Positions 1 to 6,451 of a stretch of DNA of 9,812 nt are shown here, piece after piece (within the stretch, counting starts at the first letter, position 1; the number at the start of each line of letters is the position of its first letter). The stretch comes from an uncultured Gemmatimonadota bacterium (GTDB taxonomy: Bacteria; Gemmatimonadota; Gemmatimonadetes; Longimicrobiales; Gaopeijiaceae). The translations under genes were made by a program, and so were the position numbers. The stretch lies in NCBI GenBank assembly GCA_937136445.1, contig CAKZOQ010000077.1:1-9812 (forward strand), given 5' to 3'. The notes beneath the pieces are model-generated. The model worked only from the letters and a program-made list of their open reading frames with translations, was not told the origin of the DNA and ran no database searches.

Positions 1-335
1 GTGGTGCCCATGCCCTGCAGCTCGGGCTGTCCGTGGCCCCGGCGCCGCACCGCTCGGTGGGCCTCCTCCACGGCCTCGGCCAAGAGGGACGTCCAGGCCT
101 TCTCCCCTCGTTCCTCCGAGAGATCCTGCGCGGCCGGGTCCAGCGGCCAGCGCGTTCGGAGCCACTCCTCGGCCCGCTCGGCGGCGACTGCGCTGGCCAC
201 GTCGCCTCCGGGGTGTCCCCCCATCCCGTCGGCCACCACCACCAGGTCGGGATTCCGGTGGAGGCGCACCGTGTCCTCGTTGCGGGTACGGACGCTTCCC
301 ACGTCGGAACGACGGGCGAGGAAAATGGGGGTCAT
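1..335 (-). CDS. PP2C-type serine/threonine protein phosphatase, 5' part
   Basis: This is the N-terminal 111 residues of a PPM/PP2C phosphatase, a cytoplasmic Mn/Mg-dependent enzyme that removes phosphate from Ser/Thr and usually opposes Hanks-type kinases. Visible motifs are the early R-x-x-N-E-D segment (residues 16-21, RTRNED) and the metal-binding VADGMGGH (34-41, with Asp36 as the core ligand), followed by the usual helix and a GMGT segment (108-111), where the window ends. Family members are about 240-260 residues, so over half is missing because of the window edge, not a mutation. The ATG at 335 gives the typical PP2C N-terminus. No Shine-Dalgarno is visible in the 15 bases before it, so initiation may be weak or leaderless. 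It is divergent from the sigma-factor/rsgA pair. Substrate and partner kinase are not visible. Confidence 0.93.
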   Translation of the reverse strand, partial: MTPIFLARRSDVGSVRTRNEDTVRLHRNPDLVVVADGMGGHPGGDVASAVAAERAEEWLRTRWPLDPAAQDLSEERGEKAWTSLLAEAVEEAHRAVRRRGHGQPELQGMGT

Positions 336-567
336 GGACCGGGACGCCGGAGGAGCGATGCGCCCGAAGCTAGGCCCATCCCCGCGCCACGGGAACCCGC
401 CCCGGACCTGGGGTTACCACCGGCGCCAGCGTGTTCCTGTCCGCGGAACGGAGGGGTCCCGGGGCCCCGTCCCCTGTGCCGCCCGCCCCGGGATCGGGTC
501 GAAGCCCGCCGTCTCGCCCACCTGGGAACCTATCCTGGCGGCGCGAGTACCACGGGCTCGACGCATC

Positions 568-597
568 TTGACAGGCTGCCGAAATGCGCCCCATCTT
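568..597 (+). promoter_or_regulatory. Candidate sigma-70 promoter for the sigma-factor gene
   Basis: A perfect -35 hexamer TTGACA (568-573) is followed after 18 bases by CATCTT (592-597). This keeps the second-position A and final T of TATAAT but is otherwise poor. Transcription would start near 604, leaving a leader of about 80 nt. A later A/T-rich TAACAA at 621-626 is an alternative -10 but has no good -35. The -35 is strong and the -10 is weak. Confidence 0.4.
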
Positions 598-675
598 TCA
601 CGGCTGCCCAACTCACGTCGTAACAAAACTGCATGAAACGTCTCTACCGGTCCGTGACCGAGCGAGACCGGGTTC

Positions 676-681
676 AAGGAG
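676..681 (+). promoter_or_regulatory. Ribosome binding site of the sigma-factor gene
   Basis: AAGGAG lies 5 nt before the ATG at 687. A second in-frame ATG at 693 would be 11 nt away, so the spacing favours 687 as the start. Confidence 0.7.
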
Positions 682-686
682 CATAG

Positions 687-1595
687 ATGGCCATGGCTGC
701 TACCAAGTCGAAGCGGAAGAAAAAGAAGGGAAAGAAGAACCTTCTCACCGGGTTCGATGCCAGCGTAGAGGAGCAGAGTGCGCTGGATCAGTACCTCCGG
801 GATGTGAGCCGACACGAGCTCATCACGCCTGAGAAGGAGAAGGAGCTGGGAGCCCGGGCGCAGAACGGCGACGAGGATGCAGTGCAGGAGTTGGCTCGTG
901 CCAACCTGCGCTTCGTCATCAGCGTGGCGAAGAAGTACCAGAACCGTGGGGTGAGCCTCACGGATCTGATCCAGGAGGGGAACGTCGGCCTTGTGACGGC
1001 CGCCCGGAAGTTCGATCCGGAGCAGGGCGTGAAGTTCATCTCCTACGCGGTGTGGTGGATCCGGCAGGCGATCCTCGCCTCCCTGGCCAACCACGGCCGC
1101 GCCGTGCGGGTCCCGCTGAACCGGGCGAGCGATCTGGCCCGGATCTTCCGCGAGAAGGAGCGCCTCAAGCAGGACAAGGGCCGCGATCCCACCACCGAGG
1201 AACTGGCCAAGGCCACCGACCTCACGCCGGAGCTGGTGGAGTCCCTCCAGACGCTGAACGCCGCCGAGATCCGTCTCGATGCGCCCATCGGCGACTCCGA
1301 GGATTCGCAGCTCGTGGAGCGGTTCGTCACCGAGGAGGCCGCGGAGCCCGAGGTGGAGGTCGAAGGTCGACTCCTCACCGAGGCCATCACCGACGCCCTT
1401 TCGACGCTGGAAGCTCGGGACGCCAAGGTCCTGCGCCTCTACTTCGGTCTCGAGGGCGAGCGGGAGCACACCCTCGAGGAGATCGGGAACATGCTGGGCG
1501 TGACCCGGGAGCGGATCCGCCAGCTCCGGGACCGTGCCCTGCGGCGCCTGCGTGAGGGCGAGCGGGGTGACGCGCTGGAGTCCTTCGCCGCGTGA
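687..1595 (+). CDS. rpoD: Primary-type RNA polymerase sigma-70 factor (RpoD/SigA family)
   Basis: A 302-residue sigma factor that directs RNA polymerase to -35/-10 promoters. Domains in order are: a basic N-terminal tail (7-17, nine of eleven residues Lys or Arg); a short region 1.2 (about 31-62, with DQYLRDVSRHELIT); region 2 (about 68-139, including the core-binding segment LTDLIQEGNVGLVTAARKFD and the -10-reading YAVWWIRQAI at 120-129); region 3 (about 148-225); and region 4 (about 237-292) with the -35-reading helix-turn-helix LEEIGNMLGVTRERIRQLRD at 263-282. The long region 1.1 and non-conserved insert of proteobacterial RpoD are absent, as in the short primary sigmas of Bacteroidetes-type lineages. 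Region conservation points to group 1, but a group 2 paralogue cannot be excluded. The start is chosen for the AAGGAG spacing. rsgA follows on the same strand, separated by a strong hairpin. Confidence 0.95.
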   Translation: MAMAATKSKRKKKKGKKNLLTGFDASVEEQSALDQYLRDVSRHELITPEKEKELGARAQNGDEDAVQELARANLRFVISVAKKYQNRGVSLTDLIQEGNVGLVTAARKFDPEQGVKFISYAVWWIRQAILASLANHGRAVRVPLNRASDLARIFREKERLKQDKGRDPTTEELAKATDLTPELVESLQTLNAAEIRLDAPIGDSEDSQLVERFVTEEAAEPEVEVEGRLLTEAITDALSTLEARDAKVLRLYFGLEGEREHTLEEIGNMLGVTRERIRQLRDRALRRLREGERGDALESFAA

Positions 1596-1627
1596 CCTTC
1601 CGGTGACCCCGGACCACGGCAGCACCA

Positions 1628-1669
1628 CGAGCCCCCCGTCGACTCCTTCGGGAGACGACGGGGGGCTCG
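1628..1669 (+). terminator. Strong hairpin with UUCG tetraloop between sigma factor and rsgA
   Basis: The arms CGAGCCCCCCGTCG (1628-1641) and CGACGGGGGGCTCG (1656-1669) are a perfect 14-bp inverted repeat. The 14-nt loop folds again: CTCC (1643-1646), TTCG (1647-1650), GGAG (1651-1654), leaving a single A-A mismatch between the stems. The tip is the exceptionally stable C(UUCG)G tetraloop. No T-run follows (the next bases are CTTCGTGG), so it is not a classical rho-independent terminator. It may terminate or attenuate transcription, stabilise the sigma mRNA 3' end, or control rsgA translation, because it ends only 8 nt before the likely rsgA GTG. Confidence 0.75.
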
Positions 1670-1677
1670 CTTCGTGG

Positions 1678-2583
1678 GTGGGGCGAGTGCTGGCCACCGT
1701 GGGCGGCGTCTACACGGTGGAGCTGGAGGACGGACGTCGCGTGGAGGCGAGCCTCCGCGGCCGTCTGAAGAAGGACGCCCGCCGCGGCGATCGGGTGGTC
1801 ATCGGCGACCAGGTCCGCCTGGAAGAGGTGGAGGACACCTGGGTGGTGGAGGGAAGGGACGAACGGCGCTCCGCCTTCGTCCGGAAGGGCCCGGGCGGTC
1901 GGCACCCCAAGGTCCTGGTGGCCAACCTGGATCGTCTCTTCGTGGTGGTGGCGGCCCGGGAGCCGGACCCCCATCCCGAGGTGCTGGACCGGTTCCTGGT
2001 GGCGGGGGAGGCCAGCGGGATGACGCCTCGGGTCGTCGTGAACAAGGTGGACCTGGAGGGGGCCCGGGCCCCTGCCGAGGAGTTGGCGACCCTCTACCGC
2101 GAGGTGGGCTACCCCACCCTCCTCACCAGCGCGGAGACCGGCGAGGGCGTGCAGGGCTTCGCCGAGGCGCTGGACCAGGGCACCGCGGCTCTGGTGGGGC
2201 CGTCCGGTGCCGGCAAGTCCACCCTGTTGAACGCGGTGGACCCGGCGCTGGAGCTCCGCACCGGCGCCCTCTCCCGGAAGACCGGACGCGGTCGCCACAC
2301 CACGGTGAACGCGCGTCTCCTCGAGGTCGCCACCGGCGGGTGGGTCGCCGATACCCCGGGCTTCGGCGAGGTGGGGCTGTGGGGCGTGGAGGCCGAAGAG
2401 CTCGATACCTGCTTCCCGGAGATGCGGGCGCTCCTGGACGAATGTCGATTCCGGGGGTGCACCCACCTCCACGAGCCCGACTGCGCGGTGCAGGCGGCGG
2501 TGGAGGAGGGCCGGATCGCCGAGACCCGGTACGCCAGCTATCGAGCCCTCATGGAAGAGGCCAGCGAACGCGTCGCCTGGTAG
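1678..2583 (+). CDS. rsgA: Small ribosomal subunit biogenesis GTPase RsgA
   Basis: RsgA is a circularly permuted GTPase that checks late maturation of the 30S subunit. From the GTG at 1678 it has 301 residues, close to the roughly 298 of the Bacillus protein. An N-terminal OB-fold (about 1-70, starting GRVLATVGGVYTV) is followed by the permuted GTPase motifs: G4 NKVD (122-125), G1 GPSGAGKS (174-181), a switch segment GRHTT (205-209) and G3 DTPGF (225-229). A C-terminal zinc site C-x4-C-x-H-x5-C uses Cys256, Cys261, His263 and Cys269. All signature residues are present. The start is uncertain. GTG 1687 is also plausible, and GTG 1603 would add a 25-residue low-complexity leader encoded across the hairpin. 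None has a good Shine-Dalgarno. The gene is probably read from the sigma promoter through the hairpin. It is convergent with the importer operon, with 28 nt between the stop codons. Confidence 0.96.
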   Translation: MGRVLATVGGVYTVELEDGRRVEASLRGRLKKDARRGDRVVIGDQVRLEEVEDTWVVEGRDERRSAFVRKGPGGRHPKVLVANLDRLFVVVAAREPDPHPEVLDRFLVAGEASGMTPRVVVNKVDLEGARAPAEELATLYREVGYPTLLTSAETGEGVQGFAEALDQGTAALVGPSGAGKSTLLNAVDPALELRTGALSRKTGRGRHTTVNARLLEVATGGWVADTPGFGEVGLWGVEAEELDTCFPEMRALLDECRFRGCTHLHEPDCAVQAAVEEGRIAETRYASYRALMEEASERVAW

Positions 2584-2611
2584 GGACCGAGGCGCCCATG
2601 GCCCCGTCGGC

Positions 2612-3412
2612 TCATCGCGGCCGACCGTCCTCCCCCGCACGCAGGGCCCGGATGGTGGGGACGCCCTCGAGGTGGTCGGAGTGGACGGCCACAGGCCATC
2701 GGTAGACCGCCTCCAGGACCTCCGCCGTGAAGACCTGGGCCGGCGTGCCCTGAGCGGCCACCGTGCCCTGGGACAACAGAAGGACCCGGTCGGCGAAGCG
2801 TGCGGCCAGATTCAGCCCGTGGGTCACCACCAGCACCGTCATCCCTTCGTCGGCCCATCCACGGAGAAGCTCCAGGATGGCCATCTCATGACGGACGTCG
2901 AGGCTGGAGGTGGGCTCGTCCAGAAGGAGGGCCCGGGGCTCCTGGGCCAGAGCCCGGGCGATGCGGACCCGCTGGAGTTCTCCGCCGGAAAGGGTCGTGA
3001 CGTCCCGGGCGTCGAGATCGGTGACGTCGGCCTGAGTCAGCGCCTGGTCCACGGCCTCCCGGTCGCGAGGCCCCTCGGCCTGGAGAGCACCCAGATGGGG
3101 GTAGCGCCCCATCCCCACCATCTCTCGCACCGTCATCGGGAAGGACACGGACTCGGACTGGGCCACCACCCCCACGTGCCGGGCGAGCTCCGCCCGGGAC
3201 CAGTCCTCCATCGCCCGACCGTCCAGCGTCACCGTCCCGGAATCCAGCGGCACCACGCCCAGCAACGCCTTCAGGAGGGTGGACTTCCCGGAACCGTTGG
3301 GACCCACCACGGCGTAGAGCTCTCCGTCGGGAACGTCCAGGTCCACGCCGTCCAGCGGAAGGCGCTCCGCGCCGGGGTAGCGCACCCGGATCCCTCGTCC
3401 CTCGATCTTCAT
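2612..3412 (-). CDS. btuD: ABC importer ATP-binding protein, cobalamin/Fe-siderophore class (BtuD-like)
   Basis: A 266-residue ATPase subunit that sits on the cytoplasmic face of the BtuC-like permease and drives ligand import. The full motif set is present: Walker A GPNGSGKST (37-45), Q-loop Gln85, signature LSGGELQR (141-148), Walker B ALLLDEP (161-167), D-loop SSLD (169-172) and the switch histidine His198 in VVTHGL. The overall pattern (FPMTVREMVGMGRYPH, VFTAEVLEAVY) is that of the FecE/BtuD/HmuV family. It is the last gene of the minus-strand operon, 22 nt after the permease stop, with its own Shine-Dalgarno. Motifs alone do not separate cobalamin from haem or ferric siderophore transporters. 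The symbol rests on the BtuF-like neighbour. Confidence 0.9.
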   Translation of the reverse strand: MKIEGRGIRVRYPGAERLPLDGVDLDVPDGELYAVVGPNGSGKSTLLKALLGVVPLDSGTVTLDGRAMEDWSRAELARHVGVVAQSESVSFPMTVREMVGMGRYPHLGALQAEGPRDREAVDQALTQADVTDLDARDVTTLSGGELQRVRIARALAQEPRALLLDEPTSSLDVRHEMAILELLRGWADEGMTVLVVTHGLNLAARFADRVLLLSQGTVAAQGTPAQVFTAEVLEAVYRWPVAVHSDHLEGVPTIRALRAGEDGRPR

Positions 3413-3421
3413 CCCCGCGCG

Positions 3422-3429
3422 CTCCTCCC
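3422..3429 (-). promoter_or_regulatory. Ribosome binding site of the btuD-like gene
   Basis: On the minus strand GGGAGGAG lies 9 nt before the ATG at 3412 and just after the permease stop at 3435-3437. It supports separate initiation of the ATPase within the operon, unlike the two GTGA-coupled junctions upstream. Confidence 0.7.
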
Positions 3430-3434
3430 GGCCC

Positions 3435-4424
3435 TCATCGGGTCATGCTCCGGCGGAGGAGGAGGAGGAAGAAGGGGACGCCCACGAAGGCCGTGATGAC
3501 TCCGATGGGGATTTCCGTGGGGGCCAGAGCCAGACGGGCGAGGAGGTCGGCGAGGGTGAGAAAGGCGGCGCCGGCCAGGAAGGAGAGGGGGAGGAGCACC
3601 CGGTGGTCCGAGCCCACCATGAGCCGGATGGCGTGGGGCACCACCAGGCCCACGAATCCGATGACCCCTGCCACCGCCACGCCGGCGGCGGTGAGGAGGG
3701 CCGCCACCGCCAGGGCGATCCGCTTCACCCGCTCCACGTCGGTGCCCAGGTACTGCGCCGTCTCTTCGCCGATGGCCAGGGCGTTCAGCGGCCGGGCCAG
3801 GGTGAGGAGCACCGCCGCCGCCGGGAGGGAGTAGACCGCCGCCAACGCCACGTCGCGCCAGGACGTGCCGGCGAGGCTCCCCATGATCCAGAGGACGGCG
3901 CTCTGGATGGTGCGGGCCTCCGACACCGACAGGATGAAGGCGATGCAGGCGCTGAAGAAGGCGCCCACCACCACCCCGGCCAGGAGGAGGACCCGAACGT
4001 CCATGGAACGGCCCGATGCGATGGCCACCCGGAAGACCAGGCCGATGGCCACGAGGGCCCCGGCGAAGGCCGCCAGCGGCAGCACCCAGGAGCCCGATCC
4101 GGCGAGACCGAGGGTGAGCACCAGGACGGCCCCCACCGAGGCCCCCCCGGAGATCCCGAGGATGTAGGGTTCTGCCAGCGGGTTCCGGAGGATGGCCTGG
4201 AAGGTGGCGCCGGCCAGCGCGAGCCCTCCCCCCACCAGGACCCCCAGGAGGACCCGGGGAAGCCGGAGCTCCAGGACGATGGTGCGGTGGGTGGCCTCGC
4301 CGCCGCCGAAGAGGGCCCGCACGGCCTCGCCGGTGGACAGGGGGACCGATCCGAAGCGCACCCCCAGGAGGACCGCCACCGCCAGGAGCGCCACCAGAAG
4401 CACGGCCAGGGCGGTCCGCTTCAC
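3435..4424 (-). CDS. btuC: ABC importer permease, FecCD/BtuC family
   Basis: A 329-residue inner-membrane permease of the type II (BtuC/FecCD) importers, which normally form a homodimer with ten helices per chain. It starts with a hydrophobic helix (about 4-22). Family hallmarks are LRLPRVLLGVLVGGGLALAG (53-72), the following NPLAEPYILGISGGASVGA (81-99), the L-loop region GEETAQYLGTDVERVK (219-234) that contacts the ATPase, GFVGLVVPHAIRL (256-268) and the closing PTEIPIGVITAFVGVPFFLL (302-321). Length matches the family's usual 320-350. The GTG start at 4424-4422 overlaps the btuF-like TGA in a GTGA tetranucleotide, and no separate Shine-Dalgarno is visible, so translation is probably coupled. 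A longer open frame extends upstream but only overlaps the neighbouring genes out of phase. Confidence 0.95.
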   Translation of the reverse strand: MKRTALAVLLVALLAVAVLLGVRFGSVPLSTGEAVRALFGGGEATHRTIVLELRLPRVLLGVLVGGGLALAGATFQAILRNPLAEPYILGISGGASVGAVLVLTLGLAGSGSWVLPLAAFAGALVAIGLVFRVAIASGRSMDVRVLLLAGVVVGAFFSACIAFILSVSEARTIQSAVLWIMGSLAGTSWRDVALAAVYSLPAAAVLLTLARPLNALAIGEETAQYLGTDVERVKRIALAVAALLTAAGVAVAGVIGFVGLVVPHAIRLMVGSDHRVLLPLSFLAGAAFLTLADLLARLALAPTEIPIGVITAFVGVPFFLLLLRRSMTR

Positions 4425-5320
4425 CGCCGCGACCCGGGTGGACCGCCGTGGACGGCCCGATCCAGCTCGTGGGCCGCCTCCACCACCCAGGGCCCCGGGA
4501 GCTCCAATGCGCCGCCCACCTCGCGGATGGGCAGGTCGCCGGGCAGTCGGCCCTCGAGCTCGTGGGCGCCGTGGGTCACCACCACGTCGATCTCCCGGAC
4601 GAGGAACTCCTCCAGGCTGACGGAGGCGTACAGGTCGTCGAGGTCCGCGAAGACGTTGGTTCCCCCCACCAGCTCCACCAGCTCGTGGATGTAGGTCCCG
4701 GGACCCGCTACCCAGGGTGGCTCTCCCCCGAGCAGGTAGGCGACCCGAGGGGACGGCCCGCCGCTGCGGGCGCGCCGCAGGGAGTCCAGGCGGGCCTCCA
4801 GGTGACGGGCCAGCGAGTCGGCGCGGACCTCCTCGCCCACGAGGGTGCCCACCATGCGAATGGAGCGGAAGACGTCGGCCACGGCGTCGGGGCGGACGGC
4901 GGCGTGGGGGATGCCCAACTCGTCCAGGCGACGGGGGGTGACGGGGTCCTGGTCGCCTCCGAAACGGATGACCAGGTCGGGCGTCAGCGCCACCAGATCC
5001 TCGAGGTTGGGTTCCAGACCGCCACCCACCGAGGGGAGGGTCCGGGCCCAGGCCACCGTGTCGTAGTCGGTCCGTCCCACCAGGCGGCTCCGCACCCCCA
5101 GGGCGTCCAGGGTGAGGGTGGCGGAGGGTACCAGGGAGACCACCCGACTCGGGGTCCCCTCCAGCCGGACGGTATCCCCCATGGCATCCACCACCTGGAT
5201 GACCTCGCCCCCGGTCTCGGTGGCGGGACCGTCGGGCTGCGCGTTGGGGGACTCCGCGCACGCCGGGAGGAGGAGGGCCAGGAGGAGGGCCGGGAGAGCC
5301 GCCCCGCCGCCCGGCGTCAC
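4421..5320 (-). CDS. btuF: Substrate-binding lipoprotein of the ABC importer, BtuF-like (cobalamin)
   Basis: A 299-residue class III (helical-backbone) binding protein that hands ligand to the BtuC-like permease. A short hydrophobic signal ending in the lipobox LPAC (18-21) makes Cys21 the predicted lipidated residue, so it is membrane-anchored, not freely periplasmic. After a linker (22-38) the family segments are RVVSLVPSATLTLDALG (59-75), LVGRTDYD (80-87), LPSVGG (95-100), LEDLVALTPDLVI (106-118), GTYIHELVELVGGTNVF (208-224) and VSLEEFLVREIDVVV (234-248). The SxxPSxT and TDYD patterns are closest to the BtuF/cobalamin group, though a siderophore ligand is possible. The GTG start at 5320 overlaps the upstream lipoprotein stop (GTGA) and its stop overlaps btuC (GTGA). 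No corrinoid or siderophore synthesis gene is in view to fix the substrate. Confidence 0.85.
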   Translation of the reverse strand: MTPGGGAALPALLLALLLPACAESPNAQPDGPATETGGEVIQVVDAMGDTVRLEGTPSRVVSLVPSATLTLDALGVRSRLVGRTDYDTVAWARTLPSVGGGLEPNLEDLVALTPDLVIRFGGDQDPVTPRRLDELGIPHAAVRPDAVADVFRSIRMVGTLVGEEVRADSLARHLEARLDSLRRARSGGPSPRVAYLLGGEPPWVAGPGTYIHELVELVGGTNVFADLDDLYASVSLEEFLVREIDVVVTHGAHELEGRLPGDLPIREVGGALELPGPWVVEAAHELDRAVHGGPPGSRR

Positions 5321-6318
5321 TGGTCGGCGGTGGTCGGTCCGCCCCCGCAGGTGTCTTCGAAGCCGCGGGTCCAGGTCCCGTCCTGCCGGTCCAGCCCCGC
5401 GAACCACCGGGTCTCGGTCCCGAAGACGTCCAGAAGGATCTCGCTGGATCCGTCGCCGTCCCAGTCCAGGTGTCCGTAGTACCGGGGCGCACCCTTCCCG
5501 TCGTCCGCCACCCGCCGATACCAGGTGTAGGCCAGGCCGTAGCCGCTGCCCCGAGGCTCGCCGACGACGAGAAGGGCGTAGCCGCCTGGGCCCGCCTCCG
5601 ACACGGCCATCCGGTCCTGATGGAGGAAGGTGGCGACGAAGGACGGCTCCCCTGCGTCGGGAAGGCGGAAGGCCTGGATGTCGGCCCGGGACTCCAGGAG
5701 GGATGGGGGCCAGGCCGCAGAGACGACGGTGATGGCCCGGGCGGCGAGGGAGAGGGAGGAGGTTCGCTGGTCGTAGTCGTCGCTGTACCCGCGGTAGCCC
5801 TCCCGGGAGACGCCCTCCGCCGTTCCCACCGGGACCGCCAGGAAGCGCGGCGCTCCCATGGCGGCCGGGTTGAGCTCGACCAGGCCGGTGACGGTGGGGC
5901 GGGGGAGGCAGAAGCGCGTGTCCACCCCGGTGTCCGAGGCGACGAGACGGCCGACGCGGACCCCCTCGGCGAAGAGCGCGAACTCGGTGCCCGGAGCCAG
6001 GAGTTGCGTCTGTACCCGCTCCCGATAGGATTCCGAAGCGAGTTCCGCCGGGGCCAGGGAGGCGCCATCCGGCTGGATCTCGCCTACCAGGACGAGGGTA
6101 GCCGACGAGCCGTCCCTCGTGCCGGCCAGCAGCAGCGGGCCGGTGGGAAGCGGCGGCAGATTCGCCTCCTCGTTCGCCTCCTCGGCGGCCTCGTCCGGCA
6201 CTTCGGGCTGGGCCTTCGGTAGCGGCGCCTGGAGCGCCACCTCCACACCCCCCCACGCCACGTTCTCGCAGCCGGAGACCGTCATCACCATGCAGGCCAG
6301 GGCGATCCACCGTCTCAT
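5317..6318 (-). CDS. Lipoprotein of unknown function, first gene of the importer operon
   Basis: I do not recognise a family. The 333-residue product begins with a lipoprotein signal peptide (MRRWIALACMVMTVSGC, lipobox VSGC 14-17, Cys17 lipidated). Next comes a Pro/Glu/Ala-rich acidic spacer (about 33-59) and a probable beta-rich domain. Two further cysteines, Cys137 (FCLPRP) and Cys324 (DTCGGG), could form a disulfide. Near the end, LDWDGDGSSEILLDVFG (284-300) has the D-x-D-x-D-G pattern of calcium-binding FG-GAP/VCBS-type beta-propeller loops, but only one copy is obvious. The ATG at 6318 is supported by GGAGGA 7 nt upstream. Its stop is fused to the btuF-like start in GTGA, so it is made together with the importer. 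It could be an accessory ligand-capturing or envelope-spanning component, but that is inference from position only. Confidence 0.85.
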   Translation of the reverse strand: MRRWIALACMVMTVSGCENVAWGGVEVALQAPLPKAQPEVPDEAAEEANEEANLPPLPTGPLLLAGTRDGSSATLVLVGEIQPDGASLAPAELASESYRERVQTQLLAPGTEFALFAEGVRVGRLVASDTGVDTRFCLPRPTVTGLVELNPAAMGAPRFLAVPVGTAEGVSREGYRGYSDDYDQRTSSLSLAARAITVVSAAWPPSLLESRADIQAFRLPDAGEPSFVATFLHQDRMAVSEAGPGGYALLVVGEPRGSGYGLAYTWYRRVADDGKGAPRYYGHLDWDGDGSSEILLDVFGTETRWFAGLDRQDGTWTRGFEDTCGGGPTTADQ

Positions 6319-6325
6319 GCTCGTG

Positions 6326-6331
6326 TCCTCC
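6326..6331 (-). promoter_or_regulatory. Ribosome binding site of the lipoprotein gene
   Basis: GGAGGA on the minus strand, 7 nt before the ATG at 6318, fixes the start of the first gene of the importer operon. Confidence 0.75.
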
Positions 6332-6344
6332 GTGGGTCGGGGGG

Positions 6345-6430
6345 CCGGACTCCTTCCGGTCCCGGGGCCCCGAAAGCTACGGGGCGCAGGGGAGGGAGCA
6401 ACAGCAGGGACCCGCGTGTCGAGGGGTCCC
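6345..6430. repeat. Three small inverted repeats in the divergent control region
   Basis: Three perfect inverted repeats follow one another between the importer operon and the flavin-reductase operon: CCGGA (6345-6349) / TCCGG (6355-6359) with a 5-nt loop; GCCCCG (6367-6372) / CGGGGC (6380-6385) with a 7-nt loop AAAGCTA; and GGGACCC (6407-6413) / GGGTCCC (6424-6430) with a 10-nt spacer. They could be regulator-binding sites or leader-RNA hairpins. In such GC-rich DNA short stems also arise by chance. No cobalamin-riboswitch B12 box is visible in the interval 6319-6459. Confidence 0.45.
6374..6401 (-). promoter_or_regulatory. Weak candidate promoter for the lipoprotein-btuFCD operon
   Basis: Read on the minus strand, TTGCTC (6401-6396) is followed after 16 bases by TAGCTT (6379-6374), which keeps the key A and final T of a -10 element. 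The -10 lies in the A/T-rich loop of the middle inverted repeat. Both hexamers match consensus at only three positions, so this is suggestive only. Confidence 0.22.
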
Positions 6431-6443
6431 GGCGAGGGTTGGT

Positions 6444-6451
6444 GGGGGAGG
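6444..6451 (+). promoter_or_regulatory. Ribosome binding site of the flavin-reductase-like gene
   Basis: GGGGGAGG ends 8 nt before the ATG at 6460, which decides this start over the upstream in-frame TTG at 6439. Confidence 0.7.

Larger units (their letters stand above)
336..686. other. Divergent intergenic region between phosphatase and sigma factor
   Basis: These 351 bases separate two genes that point away from each other and should hold both their promoters. Open frames cross the region, but none shows a recognisable protein. Visible elements are an inverted repeat GTTCC (433-437) / GGAAC (445-449) with a 7-nt loop, a perfect palindrome CGGGGCCCCG (460-469) framed by AGGGG (452-456) and CCCCT (471-475), and a TTGACA hexamer at 568-573. 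The stretch from about 593 to 640 is clearly richer in A and T than its surroundings, which fits a promoter and 5' leader for the sigma gene. I found no convincing promoter for the phosphatase on the minus strand. Confidence 0.6.

Noticed and set aside
414..1697. Long minus-strand open frame (427 codons) opposite the sigma-factor gene
   Set aside because: It is antisense to a well-conserved sigma factor, shows no recognisable domain, and long antisense frames are expected in such GC-rich DNA.
2606..2625. Inverted repeat GTCGGC/GCCGAC at the rsgA-btuD convergence
   Set aside because: It has only a 6-bp stem with an 8-nt loop and no T-run on either side. It overlaps the btuD stop and is too weak to call a bidirectional terminator.
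1387..2640. Long minus-strand open frame opposite rsgA
   Set aside because: It is a shadow of rsgA: every conserved motif lies on the plus strand, and the composition is Gly/His/Pro/Arg-rich without a family pattern.
3448..3480. GGA/GGAA-rich simple repeat
   Set aside because: It encodes the Leu/Arg-rich C-terminus of the permease and is explained by codon bias.
2672..4694. Plus-strand open frames opposite the btuD- and btuC-like genes
   Set aside because: They are antisense to genes with complete ABC transporter motifs and have low-complexity His/Gly/Arg/Glu composition.
5264..5296. GGAGG-rich short tandem-like repeat
   Set aside because: It encodes the leucine-rich signal peptide of the btuF-like lipoprotein and is not an independent element.
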